Shown: piece after piece, positions 1 to 8,912 of the stretch
Layout of the letters: every line of letters begins with the position of its first letter
Numbering within the stretch: the first letter of the stretch is position 1
Source of the DNA: Rhodanobacteraceae bacterium
GTDB taxonomy: Bacteria; Pseudomonadota; Gammaproteobacteria; Xanthomonadales; SZUA-5
NCBI GenBank assembly: GCA_024234055.1
Contig: JACKOW010000006.1
Span: 62,001 to 126,000 of the forward strand
Length of the DNA: 64,000 nt
Direction of reading: 5' to 3'
Notes under the pieces: generated by a model
The model's input: the letters and a program-made list of their open reading frames with translations, nothing else
The model's database searches: none
Told to the model about the DNA's origin: nothing
Translations under genes and position numbers: made by a program

Positions 1-1
1 T

Positions 2-1675
2 CTGGATCTGGAACCGGTGCCAGTCAAGCGCAACGACGCCCGCGGCGGGCAGGACGAGGCCGAGGCCATCGACAATGGCCATCGCCGCGCCGAGGGTCGG
101 GTGGCCCATCGCGCCGGTGTCAGCGATCAGGGCCGACCCGCCGATGCCTGGCTGGTCGAAACCTGCCGCCAGACCTGGCGCTACAAGCTGCATGTGCGGA
201 TGACCCTGGATCTGTTCTCGCGCATCCGCGAGCGCGCCGAGGAGGAGGCCATCCGCATCTTCGGCGACAACCTCAAGGACCTGCTGCTGGCGCCGCCGGC
301 TGGCCCGAAGGCCGTGATCGGGCTGGATCCGGGGCTGCGCACCGGGGTCAAGGTGGCGGTGGTGGACGCCACCGGCAAGCTGCTGGCTACCGAGACCATC
401 TATCCGCTGCAGCCGAAGAATCAGCACGAGGCCTCGGCGGCGGTGATCGCTCGACTGGCCGAAACCCATGGCGCGCGCCTGATCGCCATCGGCAACGGCA
501 CCGGCTCACGCGAGACCGAGGCCTTTGTCGGCGAGTTGGCGCTGGCCCGGCCCGAGCTGAAGCTGACCCGGATCGTCGTCAGCGAAGCCGGGGCCTCGGT
601 GTACTCGGCCTCGGAGCTGGCCTCGCGAGAATTTCCCGGCATCGACGTGTCTTTGCGCGGCGCGGTGTCGATCGCCCGCCGGCTGCAGGATCCGCTCGCC
701 GAGCTGGTCAAGATCGAGCCCAAGGCGATCGGTGTCGGCCAGTATCAGCATGACGTCAACCAGGTGAAGCTCGGCGCCCGTCTGGACAATATCGTCGAGG
801 ACTGCGTCAACGCCGTCGGCGTCGATCTGAATACCGCCTCGGCGCCGCTGTTGGCGCGGGTATCCGGACTGTCGGTCGGCACCGCCGAGTCGGTGGTGCG
901 TTACCGCGACGAACATGGCGCCTTCACCTCCAGGCGCAAGCTGCTGGAAGTGCCGCGTCTGGGCCCCAAGACCTTCGAACAGGCGGCCGGCTTCCTGCGC
1001 ATCCGTGGCAGCGATGAGCCGCTGGATGCCTCGGCGGTACATCCGGAGGCCTATCCGGTGGTCGACCGCATCGCCCGCCACACCGGGCTGGCCGTGGATC
1101 AGCTGATCGGCAATGGCGCGGTGCTCGCCAAACTGGATGCCTCGGCTTTTGTCGATGAACGCTTTGGTCTGCCCACCGTGCAGGACATCCTGCGCGAGCT
1201 GGAAAAGCCGGGGCGCGATCCGCGACCGGAATTCAAGACCGCCCAGTTCTCGGCCGATGTGCACAAGATCAGTGATCTGGTACCCGGCATGGTGCTGGAA
1301 GGCGTGGTGACCAATGTCGCGGCTTTTGGCGCCTTCATCGATATCGGTGTGCACCAGGATGGACTCGCGCACGTTTCCGAGTTGTCCGATCGTTACATCA
1401 AGGATCCGCGCGAGGTGGTCAAGACCGGTCAGATCGTCAAGGTTCGGGTGCTGGAGGTCGATGCGCCGCGCAAGCGCATCGGTCTCAGCCTCAAGCTGAG
1501 CGCGCCCAAGGATGCGTCAGCGCCCACCGAGCGCCGCGGGGCACAGCCGGCTGGCCCGAATCGCGGCCAGGATCGCGGCAAGCCGAGGGCAAAGCCTGCA
1601 GCCGACACGCAGAAGTCACCGGCGATGGGTACACTCGGCGACTTGTTGAGTGCCGCCATGAAAGGAAAGCGTTGA
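2..1675 (+). CDS. tex: Tex-family RNA-binding transcription accessory protein, 3' part
   Basis: This is the C-terminal 557 codons of Tex; the reading frame is already open at base 2, so the gene starts before the window. The YqgF/RNase H-like core opens with the typical [16 protein letters not shown] strand. A helix-hairpin-helix region (around [15 protein letters not shown] and [18 protein letters not shown]) follows. A C-terminal S1 domain ([21 protein letters not shown] to about RIGLSLKL) would bind RNA. A basic Ala/Pro-rich tail ends the protein. Tex proteins are cytoplasmic nucleic-acid-binding factors linked to transcription and stress tolerance; they are usually about 770-800 aa, so roughly 30 percent is missing only because of the window edge. 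The GTG at 17 lies inside the gene and is not a real start. Confidence 0.93.
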   Translation: MDLEPVPVKRNDARGGQDEAEAIDNGHRRAEGRVAHRAGVSDQGRPADAWLVETCRQTWRYKLHVRMTLDLFSRIRERAEEEAIRIFGDNLKDLLLAPPAGPKAVIGLDPGLRTGVKVAVVDATGKLLATETIYPLQPKNQHEASAAVIARLAETHGARLIAIGNGTGSRETEAFVGELALARPELKLTRIVVSEAGASVYSASELASREFPGIDVSLRGAVSIARRLQDPLAELVKIEPKAIGVGQYQHDVNQVKLGARLDNIVEDCVNAVGVDLNTASAPLLARVSGLSVGTAESVVRYRDEHGAFTSRRKLLEVPRLGPKTFEQAAGFLRIRGSDEPLDASAVHPEAYPVVDRIARHTGLAVDQLIGNGAVLAKLDASAFVDERFGLPTVQDILRELEKPGRDPRPEFKTAQFSADVHKISDLVPGMVLEGVVTNVAAFGAFIDIGVHQDGLAHVSELSDRYIKDPREVVKTGQIVKVRVLEVDAPRKRIGLSLKLSAPKDASAPTERRGAQPAGPNRGQDRGKPRAKPAADTQKSPAMGTLGDLLSAAMKGKR

Positions 1676-1828
1676 GTGAGTCAGCGTCGCGCCAGCGCCA
1701 GTCGCAAGACCCGCTCCCGGGCGAGCATCCTCGGCGCGCAATACTCGAATGTGGAACGCTTCACGGTGCGCGCGCGGAACTCGCGGGCAAGCTCGCAGTC
1801 CAAGCCTGCACTGACGGAAGAGACTCCG

Positions 1829-2866
1829 ATGCGCGCTTTCCGACTCCCGCGGATACTGGCTGGTGACACCGCTGCACCCTTGATGCTGGTGGCAGGCACC
1901 CGACTGGAAGCCCTGCGCTTGTTGCCGCTGTTGCGCCTGCTGCGGGCTCAGGGTCGCGGCGACGGTGCCTTGCTGGTCGACACCGGCGAGTCCGGCGCCG
2001 AGGTCCGCGAAGCGCTGCGCGAACATGGGCTCGCTCCCGATCTGCGATTGCCCGGTGCCAGCGGTACCAGTGCGGCGGCTTTTGCACTGCTGCGTCTGGC
2101 ACTGCGTCTGCGTCCGGCGCTGATCGTTGCCGGTGGTGCCTCGCGCAGCGGACTGGCGGCGGCCATCGGCGCTCGCGGGGCCGGCATCGGCAGCGCCCTG
2201 ATCGCCTCCAGTGCCGACAGTGCGCCGCGTTTGCGCTGGCGCCTGCTGGCTGGTCTGTGCACCTGGTTTTACGTCGGTCAGGAAGCGCCGCCGATGGAGC
2301 TTCCGCGCGGTCGCGCGCTGCAGACCGGCGATCCGCTGTTCGATCTGTGCCGGGAACAATGCGAAGCGGTAGCCAGCGGCCCGGAATCCACGCTGCCACG
2401 CGCGGTGCTGGCCAGCAGTCTGCCCGCGGCAGACGGCCAACGCCTGGTGGAAACCCTGCTCGCCCGCGATGCCGAACTGCGCGTCGACTGGGTGGCGGCT
2501 CCGAGTCTGGGCGAACAGCCGATCGATCAGCGCCTGCGCCGCCTCGGCCAGCTGCCGCACTGGCGCCGGCTGGCCCTGCTGCGCCGCAGTCGCGCCCTGG
2601 TCACCGATGATGCCCTGCTGGCGCTGGAAGCCCGCTGGCTGGGTCGTCACGTCTTGTGGATCGGCGCCAGCCCGGCCCCGCGCGGCTGCATCGAGTGCAA
2701 GCTTGGCGAGGTTGCCGAGCGCCTGCACCACGCCATCGACCAGACCCTGAGCCCCAAACCCCTGAGCGAGGACGGCCGCGCCGCCGCGCGCCTGGCCGCA
2801 CACCTGCTCGACCGCATCGACCAACGCGCCTTCGCCGGCCTGCTGACCCGCGTACGGCCGCGCTGA
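1829..2866 (+). CDS. UDP-N-acetylglucosamine 2-epimerase (WecB)-like protein, divergent
   Basis: 345-aa protein with a GT-B/epimerase-like layout. Near the start, LVAGTRLEALRLLPLLRLL resembles the GTRPEAIK motif of WecB-type epimerases, followed by a Rossmann-like alternation of strands and Ala/Leu-rich helices. The catalytic Asp/Glu/His signatures of WecB are hard to find, so it may be a degenerate or functionally different relative; I would not assign ManNAc formation. The start at ATG 1829 was chosen because GGAAGAG lies about 6 bases upstream. The frame extends upstream to 1676, but that part looks non-coding (Ser/Arg-rich). It sits 153 bases downstream of tex and is followed by a repeat-filled gap. 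Confidence 0.55.
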   Translation: MRAFRLPRILAGDTAAPLMLVAGTRLEALRLLPLLRLLRAQGRGDGALLVDTGESGAEVREALREHGLAPDLRLPGASGTSAAAFALLRLALRLRPALIVAGGASRSGLAAAIGARGAGIGSALIASSADSAPRLRWRLLAGLCTWFYVGQEAPPMELPRGRALQTGDPLFDLCREQCEAVASGPESTLPRAVLASSLPAADGQRLVETLLARDAELRVDWVAAPSLGEQPIDQRLRRLGQLPHWRRLALLRRSRALVTDDALLALEARWLGRHVLWIGASPAPRGCIECKLGEVAERLHHAIDQTLSPKPLSEDGRAAARLAAHLLDRIDQRAFAGLLTRVRPR

Positions 2867-2880
2867 TCGTAATCCAGCGG

Positions 2881-3130
2881 ACGTAGGTCACGTTGGCCGC
2901 GCAGCGGGCTACGTGGCAGTGGCAGCCCAGGCCAACAGCAGGACGCGAAGGTCACGAAGGAAAAGCAGCAAGGACACGAAGAAGGGCTGTTGAGACAAAC
3001 AGCTTTCCTTGGCGACCTTTCTGCTTTTCCTTTTGCGTCCTTCGCGTCCCGCTTTTTCTGTCCGGCCCTCATTGACAGCCATGGTCGCGAGCGACGTCAC
3101 GTAGCCCGCTGCGCGGACAACGTGACCTAC
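2881..3130. repeat. Nested inverted repeat between genes
   Basis: Two unrelated inverted repeats sit one inside the other. The outer arms are 2881-2914 (beginning ACGTAGGTCACGTTGG) and 3099-3130 (ending CAACGTGACCTAC). The inner arms are 2941-2985 (GGACGCGAAGGTCACGAAGG...) and 3007-3049 (...GCGTCCTTCGCGTCC). Related outer arms recur at 39882-39915 and related inner arms at 6046-6327 and 24637-24748. The rest of the 2867-3228 gap, on the 3' side of both flanking genes, shows no gene. Confidence 0.8.
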
Positions 3131-3228
3131 AACAGCGGCGTAGCGCGGCTCCGGCGCGCGGTGGATGGGGGCTGGCCGCACGGCCGTTCGCGCCGGCGGC
3201 CGCGGCTTGGCTACAACAGCGGCGGGAG

Positions 3229-5943
3229 CTAGTGCGCCTCATCCCAGTTGGCGCCGATGCCGACATCCACCACCAGCGGTACTGCCAGTTCGGCGGCGGC
3301 GCTCATGCGTTCGGCGATGCCGTCGCGGTAGTGCGACAGCCGATCCTCGCGGATCTCGAACACCAGTTCGTCGTGCACCTGCATCAGCATGCGGATCTCG
3401 TCCTCGTGGGGTGACAGCCACCGGTCCATCTCGATCATCGCGCGCTTGATGATGTCGGCGGCGGTGCCCTGCATGGGCGCGTTGATGGCGGCGCGTTCGG
3501 CGCCCTGGCGGGCGGCAAAGCTCTTGGCGCGGATGTCGGGCAGATACAGCCGACGGCCGAACACGGTTTCAACATAGCCCTGCTCGCGAACCTTGCGGCG
3601 GGTGGTGTCCATGTACTCGCGCACGCCGGGATAGCGCGAGAAATACAGGTCGACGTAGTCCTGGGCCTCGCCGCGACCGATGCCGAGCTGGCGGCCGAGG
3701 CCAAAGGCGCTCATGCCGTAGATCAGGCCGAAGTTGATGGCCTTGGCGGCGCGGCGCTCATTGCTGCTGACCTCGTCCGGGGTCTTGCCGAAGACTTCGG
3801 CCGCGGTGGCGCGATGGATGTCCTGACCTTGCTTGAAGGCTCGCAACAGACCGGCATCACCCGACAGGTGCGCCATGATCCGCAGCTCGATCTGGGAATA
3901 GTCGGCCGCCAGCACCAGCCAGCCCTTGGGGGCGACGAAAGCCTGGCGGATGCGCCGGCCCTCGGGCGTGCGGATCGGGATGTTCTGCAAATTGGGATCG
4001 GATGACGACAAGCGACCGGTGGCAGCCACGGCCTGATGGAAGCTGCTGTGGACGCGGCCGGTGTCGGGATTGATCAGCTCGGGCAGCTTGTCGGTGTAGG
4101 TGCTCTTGAGCTTGGCCAGCGAGCGGTAGTCGAGAATCTTGCGCGGCAGCTCGTCGGCCTCGGCCAGCTCTTCCAGCGCCTCTTCATTGGTCGACGGTTG
4201 CCCGCCGGGCGTGCGCACCTTCACCGGCAGCCCGCGTTCCTCGTACAGCACCTGGGCCAGCTGCTTGGGCGAATCCAGGCTGAAGGGCCGGCCGGCAATG
4301 GCGTGAGCTTCTTCCTGCAATCTGATCATGGCATGGCCAAGCTCGCTGCTCTGCGTACGCAGCAGCGCGCCATCGATCAGTACGCCGGTGCGTTCCATCC
4401 GCGCCAGCACCGGCGCCAGCGGCATCTCGATCTCCGTGAATACCCGCGCCAGCGTCGGCTCGGCCTGCAGCCGCGGCCACAGCGTCTGGTGCAGGCGCAG
4501 GGTGACGTCGGCATCCTCGGCGGCGTAGGCGCAGGCCTCGTCCAGCCCGACCTGCGAGAAGCTGATCTGCCGCGCACCCTTGCCGGCCACATCGGCGTAG
4601 TGGATGGTGTCCACGCCCAGATACTTCTTCGCCAGCGCGTCCATGTTGTGCTGACTGGCGGTCGAGTTCAGCACGTAGGATTCGAGCATGGTGTCGTACC
4701 GGAAGCCGGCGACGTTGATGCCGTAGCGCATCAGCACGTTGATGTCGTACTTGCCGTTCTGGGCGATCTTGGCGCGGTCCGGATCCTCCAGCAGTGGCTT
4801 GAGCGCGGCCAGCACCTGATCCAGCAGTAGTTGCTGCGGCGCGCCGGCATAGTCGTGACCCACCGGGATGTAGCAGGCCGTGCCGGCCTCGATGGCGAAA
4901 GACAGCCCGACCAGCAGCGCCTGCTGAGCGTCGACGCTGGTGGTCTCGGTATCGAAGGCGAATTCGCTGGCCGCCGCAAGGGCTTTGACCCAGCGCGCCA
5001 GATCGGCCTCGGTCACAATCAACTCGCGCTTGAGTTCGGTGGGTGCTTTCGGCAGCTCGGCCGGCGCAGCCGGCGCCGATGATCCTGCCTCCGGCGCGGC
5101 GCCACCCAGTTCAGTCAGTGCCTGCTTGAAGCCGTAGCGCGCGTAGAGTTCCTTGAGCGGCTCGACCGCCGGCTCGGCGACCTTGAGGTCGTCGATGGTG
5201 ACCGGCAGGGCGCAATCGGTCTTGACCGTGACCAGTTCGCGATTCAAGGGCAATCGCGGCAGTGCCGCGCGCAGGTTCTCGCCGAGCTTGCCGCCGAAAT
5301 CGTCGGCGTGATCGATGACGCCCTGCAGGGTGTCGTACTGCCCCAGCCATTTGGCGGCGGTCTTCGGACCGCATTTGTCGACGCCGGGAATGTTGTCGAC
5401 GCTGTCGCCCATCAGCGCCAGCAGATCGATGATGCGCTCGGGCGGCACGCCGAACTTGGCCTGCACGCCGGCACTGTCCAGACGCTCGCCACTCATGGTG
5501 TTGAGCCAGATGATGCCGGGCTCGACCAGCTGAGTCAGATCCTTGTCGCTGGTCGAGATCACCACATCCAGACCCGCAGCGCGACCCTGTCTGGCCAGCG
5601 TGCCGATGACGTCATCGGCCTCGACCCCGGGCTCGCGCAGGATCGGCACGCCCATGGCCTCGACGATCTTCAGCAGCGGCTCGATCTGCAGCCGCAGATC
5701 CTCCGGCATCGGCGGCCGGTTGGCCTTGTAGTCGGCGTACATCTCGTCGCGAAAGGTGGGCCCCGAGGCATCGAAGACGAAAGCCAGGTGTTCCGGCCGA
5801 TCCTCCCGGAGGATCTTGCGCAGCATGTTGACCACGCCAAACAGCGCCCCGGTGGGCTCGCCGGCAGCATTGGTCAGCGGCGGCAGCGCGTGAAAGGCCC
5901 GGAACATGAAACTGGAACCGTCGATCAGATAGAGCGTGGACAT
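3229..5943 (-). CDS. polA: DNA polymerase I
   Basis: Complete 904-aa PolA, usual length for gammaproteobacteria. Domain order from the N-terminus: 5'-3' exonuclease (YLIDGSSFMFRAFHALPPL, then EADDVIGTLA), 3'-5' proofreading exonuclease (FAFDTETTSVDAQQ carries the Asp/Glu metal ligands, with later YAAEDADVTLRL), and the family A polymerase domain. Motif A is AADYSQIELRIMAHLSGD, motif B is RRAAKAINFGLIYGMSAFG, and motif C is QVHDELVFEI. It fills gaps and removes RNA primers in replication and repair. The ATG start encodes MSTLYLIDGSS, the expected N-terminus. It stands alone between two repeat-filled gaps. Confidence 0.97.
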   Translation of the reverse strand: MSTLYLIDGSSFMFRAFHALPPLTNAAGEPTGALFGVVNMLRKILREDRPEHLAFVFDASGPTFRDEMYADYKANRPPMPEDLRLQIEPLLKIVEAMGVPILREPGVEADDVIGTLARQGRAAGLDVVISTSDKDLTQLVEPGIIWLNTMSGERLDSAGVQAKFGVPPERIIDLLALMGDSVDNIPGVDKCGPKTAAKWLGQYDTLQGVIDHADDFGGKLGENLRAALPRLPLNRELVTVKTDCALPVTIDDLKVAEPAVEPLKELYARYGFKQALTELGGAAPEAGSSAPAAPAELPKAPTELKRELIVTEADLARWVKALAAASEFAFDTETTSVDAQQALLVGLSFAIEAGTACYIPVGHDYAGAPQQLLLDQVLAALKPLLEDPDRAKIAQNGKYDINVLMRYGINVAGFRYDTMLESYVLNSTASQHNMDALAKKYLGVDTIHYADVAGKGARQISFSQVGLDEACAYAAEDADVTLRLHQTLWPRLQAEPTLARVFTEIEMPLAPVLARMERTGVLIDGALLRTQSSELGHAMIRLQEEAHAIAGRPFSLDSPKQLAQVLYEERGLPVKVRTPGGQPSTNEEALEELAEADELPRKILDYRSLAKLKSTYTDKLPELINPDTGRVHSSFHQAVAATGRLSSSDPNLQNIPIRTPEGRRIRQAFVAPKGWLVLAADYSQIELRIMAHLSGDAGLLRAFKQGQDIHRATAAEVFGKTPDEVSSNERRAAKAINFGLIYGMSAFGLGRQLGIGRGEAQDYVDLYFSRYPGVREYMDTTRRKVREQGYVETVFGRRLYLPDIRAKSFAARQGAERAAINAPMQGTAADIIKRAMIEMDRWLSPHEDEIRMLMQVHDELVFEIREDRLSHYRDGIAERMSAAAELAVPLVVDVGIGANWDEAH

Positions 5944-6045
5944 GGCATTGGACGCTGGAGACCAGCCACAAGACTACGAGCATTTGCGCCGCTTCGCCCG
6001 CAGGCGCGGGGACCGGGCATTGGCGCGGGATGTTGGCAGAAGCGG

Positions 6046-6327
6046 GCCGCGAAGGACGCGAAGGAAGAGCAGAAAGGGCGCGAAGTAGAGCGATGGAAGG
6101 ATGCGCTTGGCGCGGACGTGGTCCCGGCTTGCGCCATACCTGTGGGAGCGGACTCTGTCCGCGATCGAGGCTGCGGTCTACCGATGACTGTTTTCGCGGG
6201 CAGAGCCCGCTCCCACAAAGGCCCACGATCGCGATGGCGGCTGCATCGCTGGGCACGAAGTGCACCGACCCAATCAGAACGTTTTTCTTCGCGACCTTTC
6301 TGCTTTTCCTTTGCGTCCTTTGCGGCC
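6046..6327. repeat. Nested inverted repeat: purine-rich arms around a REP pair
   Basis: Outer arms 6046-6078 (GCCGCGAAGGACGCGAAGGA...) and 6295-6327 (...TTTGCGTCCTTTGCGGC) are inverted copies. Between them lies a head-to-head REP pair: 6141-6166 (TGTGGGAGCGG...TCCGCGATCG) and 6194-6217 (TCGCGGGCAGAGCCCGCTCC...). The whole 5944-6361 gap is otherwise without a recognisable gene. Confidence 0.8.
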
Positions 6328-6361
6328 GGCTCTTTCTCCAAACAGCGCGCCGCCCCGCCCC

Positions 6362-6934
6362 TCACCCAAAGGGCGCAATGCCAATCAGCCAGCGATGTGC
6401 CCAGAGTGCCATCAGCAGGTACACACCGATGCCGAGCACCACGGCGATGGCGTCGTTCCAGGCCGATGGCGGTGCCCCGGGCAAGGCTCGCGCCGGACGG
6501 GTGCGTGCCGAGGCCCAGTCGGCCAGGGCCCAGCCCAGGAAGCTGCCGAACAGCAGCAGATCGGCGCGGGTGGTGGTGCCGAGCAGATGGGCGCCGGCCC
6601 AGAGCACCGTGGCGATCAGCATGGGATGTCCGACGGCACGGCGGATGCGGCCGGGAAAATAGGTGGCGATCAACAGCGGGAACACCGGCAACAACAGCAA
6701 GGCTGCCAGATGGCGGGTCCACAGCGGCGGGCTGTAGACCAGCTGCGGACTCTGCCGCGCGGCGCTGTAGCCGATCAGGATCAACGCGAAACCGGCGATC
6801 GAGATCAGCGAATACAGGCCTTTCCAGCCCTTTTCACCCAGGCGCCGAAGCATGCGCTCGCGCCAACCCGGGGCCACGATCGAGATCGAATGCACGCCCA
6901 GGAAGATCAGCAGGCCGACGAACAGCAGATTCAT
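6362..6934 (-). CDS. NnrU-family integral membrane protein
   Basis: 190-aa protein with five or six hydrophobic segments, starting MNLLFVGLLIFLGVHSISI. The first-helix GVHSISIVAP motif, the YSAARQSPQLVYSPP loop and GHPMLIATVLWAGAHLL match the NnrU family, inner-membrane proteins originally linked to nitric oxide/nitrite metabolism genes but common without them. The start at 6934 was chosen over an upstream frame extension (to 7033) because GGAG lies 8 bases upstream of this ATG and family members begin here. It diverges from the TTG-started gene at 7017, with an 82-base promoter region between them. Its molecular function is not established. Confidence 0.8.
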   Translation of the reverse strand: MNLLFVGLLIFLGVHSISIVAPGWRERMLRRLGEKGWKGLYSLISIAGFALILIGYSAARQSPQLVYSPPLWTRHLAALLLLPVFPLLIATYFPGRIRRAVGHPMLIATVLWAGAHLLGTTTRADLLLFGSFLGWALADWASARTRPARALPGAPPSAWNDAIAVVLGIGVYLLMALWAHRWLIGIAPFG

Positions 6935-7005
6935 GGCGTACTCCGCTTTGGGTACATCGGCGCCTAGGATAAGCTCAAGCCTCCGTCGCTGCTGGGATCT
7001 TGATG

Positions 7006-7012
7006 AGGAGGT
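7006..7012 (+). promoter_or_regulatory. Strong ribosome binding site selecting a TTG start
   Basis: AGGAGGT, fully complementary to the 16S anti-SD, ends 4 bases before TTG 7017. It decides the start of the SRPBCC-type gene against longer versions of the frame. Confidence 0.8.
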
Positions 7013-7016
7013 CCAA

Positions 7017-7634
7017 TTGAAAGTCGAACTCAAGTCCGATCATCCAGTCGGCGAAGGCAGCTGCAAGGCCGCTACCGGCAAAACACTGAGCGAATGGTTC
7101 GCGCTGATCGATGCCCGTGGCGGCCCCGGCCTGGGGCGACGTGAGATCGGTCAGTGGTTGTACCAGGAGATGAAGGTGGATCCCTGGTGGCCGGCCACCA
7201 TCAACTGCGAATACGAGATCGCCCGTGGACAGCTGGAAAAGGATGGCAAGCCCAAGGGTTACACCATCTGCGCGACCAAATCGATCAAGGCCGATCCCGC
7301 CCGCTGCCATGCCAGCTTTGCCAGCGCAGCGGAACTGGATCGCTGGTTCGGATCCGGCAACCAGATCGAGCTCAAGGACGGCGGCAGCCTGACGAATGCC
7401 GATGGCAATCGCGCGACCGTCAGGAAGGTCAATCCCGGCAAGGTCATCCGCCTGATCTGGGAAGATCCGGATTTGACGGCGCCGACCCCCGTGGAGATCA
7501 AGTTCGCGCCGACCGGCGCCAAGACCACGGTGATGGTGACCATCGACCGATTGCAGACCCGCGCCGAGGCCGATGGCTACCGGCGCGCCTGGGGCGAAGC
7601 TCTGGACCGGCTCAAGGCGGTGCTGGAGGCGTAG
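7017..7634 (+). CDS. DUF4287-like / SRPBCC-type protein
   Basis: 205-aa cytoplasmic protein. The N-terminal part (GKTLSEWFALIDARG, then GRREIGQWLYQEMKVDPWWPATI) looks like the small DUF4287-type helical domain. The C-terminal part (IKADPARCHASFASAAELDRWF to LKAVLEA) resembles an SRPBCC/Aha1-like helix-grip fold that usually binds hydrophobic ligands. The start is a TTG at 7017: a textbook AGGAGGT at 7006-7012 sits 4 bases upstream of it, and no ATG or GTG is nearby in frame. The substrate is unknown. It diverges from the NnrU-like gene. Confidence 0.7.
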   Translation: MKVELKSDHPVGEGSCKAATGKTLSEWFALIDARGGPGLGRREIGQWLYQEMKVDPWWPATINCEYEIARGQLEKDGKPKGYTICATKSIKADPARCHASFASAAELDRWFGSGNQIELKDGGSLTNADGNRATVRKVNPGKVIRLIWEDPDLTAPTPVEIKFAPTGAKTTVMVTIDRLQTRAEADGYRRAWGEALDRLKAVLEA

Positions 7635-7642
7635 CGGGCCCC

Positions 7643-7755
7643 TGTGGGAGCGGATTCATCCGCGATTGGCATGGCTCATCATTGAACCGACATCGCGGGC
7701 AGAGCCCGCTCCCACCGAGCTCCGCCCCCTGTGGGAGCGGATTCATCCACGATCG
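7643..7755. repeat. REP pair plus a REP half-site
   Basis: An inverted REP pair (7643-7665 TGTGGGAGCGG...; 7693-7715 TCGCGGGCAGAGCCCGCTCC...) is followed by a third, forward half-site at 7730-7755. The core is the same as the REPs at 6141, 24793, 37447, 37797, 39950 and 41114. Confidence 0.85.
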
Positions 7756-7764
7756 AGCATCTGT

Positions 7765-7803
7765 CAGCAACCAGCAACCAGCAACCAGCAACCAGCAACC
7801 AGC
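7765..7803 (+). repeat. CAGCAAC heptamer tandem array
   Basis: Five full perfect copies plus CAGC of the 7-mer CAGCAAC in tandem. It lies between the REPs and the bcp start, about 65 bases upstream of the bcp ATG. The 7-bp period matches other arrays in the window, but the unit sequence is different. Confidence 0.9.
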
Positions 7804-7867
7804 TACACGCCACCTGCAAGCCTCATCCGCTAAGCTTGGCGCCATCCACAAGCATGAGGAGCCCGCC

Positions 7868-8329
7868 ATGTTGCAGATTGGTGACGCAGTACCGGATTTC
7901 AGCCTGGAGTCGGACAGCGCCGGCACGATCAGCTCGAAGAAGCTGCGCGGTCAGCGCTATGTGATCTATTTCTATCCCAAGGACGACACGCCGGGGTGCA
8001 CCAAGGAAGCCTGTTCCTTCCGCGACAACATTCCCAGGTTCAAGGATCTGGGTGTGCCGGTCTTTGGGGCCAGCCCGGATGACGCCAAGGCCCACGGCAA
8101 GTTCGTGACCAAGTACCAGCTCAACTTCCCGCTGTTGATCGATCCGGAAAAGAAGCTGCTGGAGGCCTTTGGCGTCTGGGTCGAGAAGAGCATGTACGGG
8201 CGCACCTATTTCGGCGTGCAGCGGGCCACTTTCGTCATCGACGCCAAAGGCAAGGTCGAGCACGTCTGGCCCAAGGTCAAGGCCGAAGGCCATGCCGCGC
8301 AGGTGCTGGAGTACTTGCAGGGGGGCTGA
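7868..8329 (+). CDS. bcp: Thioredoxin-dependent thiol peroxidase (peroxiredoxin, BCP type)
   Basis: 153-aa peroxiredoxin that reduces H2O2 and organic hydroperoxides in the cytoplasm, using thioredoxin. The motif FYPKDDTPGCTKEACSFRD carries the peroxidatic Cys44 and a second Cys49, the C-x4-C arrangement of E. coli Bcp. The length and the C-terminal FVIDAKGKVEHVW strand fit the family. ATG 7868 is preceded by GAGGAG 7 bases upstream, which sets the start although the frame is open for over 700 bases before it. The upstream region holds REPs and a heptamer array. Confidence 0.95.
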   Translation: MLQIGDAVPDFSLESDSAGTISSKKLRGQRYVIYFYPKDDTPGCTKEACSFRDNIPRFKDLGVPVFGASPDDAKAHGKFVTKYQLNFPLLIDPEKKLLEAFGVWVEKSMYGRTYFGVQRATFVIDAKGKVEHVWPKVKAEGHAAQVLEYLQGG

Positions 8330-8405
8330 TCCGGGCTCGCCACACGGACCATCGCTGCGGGATCATCAGGGGACAGGGCGCCGCAGTTCGGCGCCGGGGA
8401 AATCC

Positions 8406-8873
8406 GTGTCGAATACAGCTTCGAATTCACGCTGGTCCCGTTGGCGTCGACTTCCAGTGGACGAGCGCAGCGTGGCGATCAAGCTGGCCATGTTGCTGCC
8501 CTTGCTTGACCTGTGCCTGCGCACCGTCGGCTTTCAGCGCACCTGGGCCTACCTGGGGCGCCGTTTGCCGGAGACGCCGCTGCGGAGTGAAGTCGGCTCG
8601 TCGCTGCCGTCGCCGGGGCGCATCGCCGATCTGGCCCGCGCGGTCGGTGCACATAGCCCGTGGCGCACCACTTGTCTGCGGCAGTCCCTGGCCGTGTGGT
8701 GGCTGTTGCGCCGTCGCGGGCTGGCGGCCGAGCTCAAGATCGGCATCGATCGCAAGGGCCCGCCCTTGCAGGCGCATGCCTGGGTGGAGCTGTCCGGCCA
8801 GGCGCTGGATCCGGATGCCGGCAGATACACGGCCTTCCCCCAAGTGCCCTCGAACTTGACGTCGATGCCCTGA
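8406..8873 (+). CDS. McjB-like (lasso peptide B2) transglutaminase-fold cysteine protease, orphan
   Basis: 155-aa protein of the lasso-peptide biosynthesis B2 / McjB C-terminal family. In lasso systems this enzyme removes the leader peptide. The catalytic triad pattern is visible: Cys90 in TTCLRQSLAVWWLLRRRG, His124 in QAHAWVEL and Asp135 in ALDPDAG. The start is taken as GTG 8406, with GGGGA about 5 bases upstream. No precursor peptide, PqqD-like B1 or asparagine-synthetase-like C gene is visible beside it, so it is not a complete lasso cluster. The next gene, 39 bases on, encodes a TIGR03032 protein, and the two may form an operon. The substrate is unknown. Confidence 0.75.
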   Translation: MSNTASNSRWSRWRRLPVDERSVAIKLAMLLPLLDLCLRTVGFQRTWAYLGRRLPETPLRSEVGSSLPSPGRIADLARAVGAHSPWRTTCLRQSLAVWWLLRRRGLAAELKIGIDRKGPPLQAHAWVELSGQALDPDAGRYTAFPQVPSNLTSMP

Positions 8874-8912
8874 TGGGGCCTGCTACCGCCGTGCCCACGA
8901 CCCCAATGGCCC

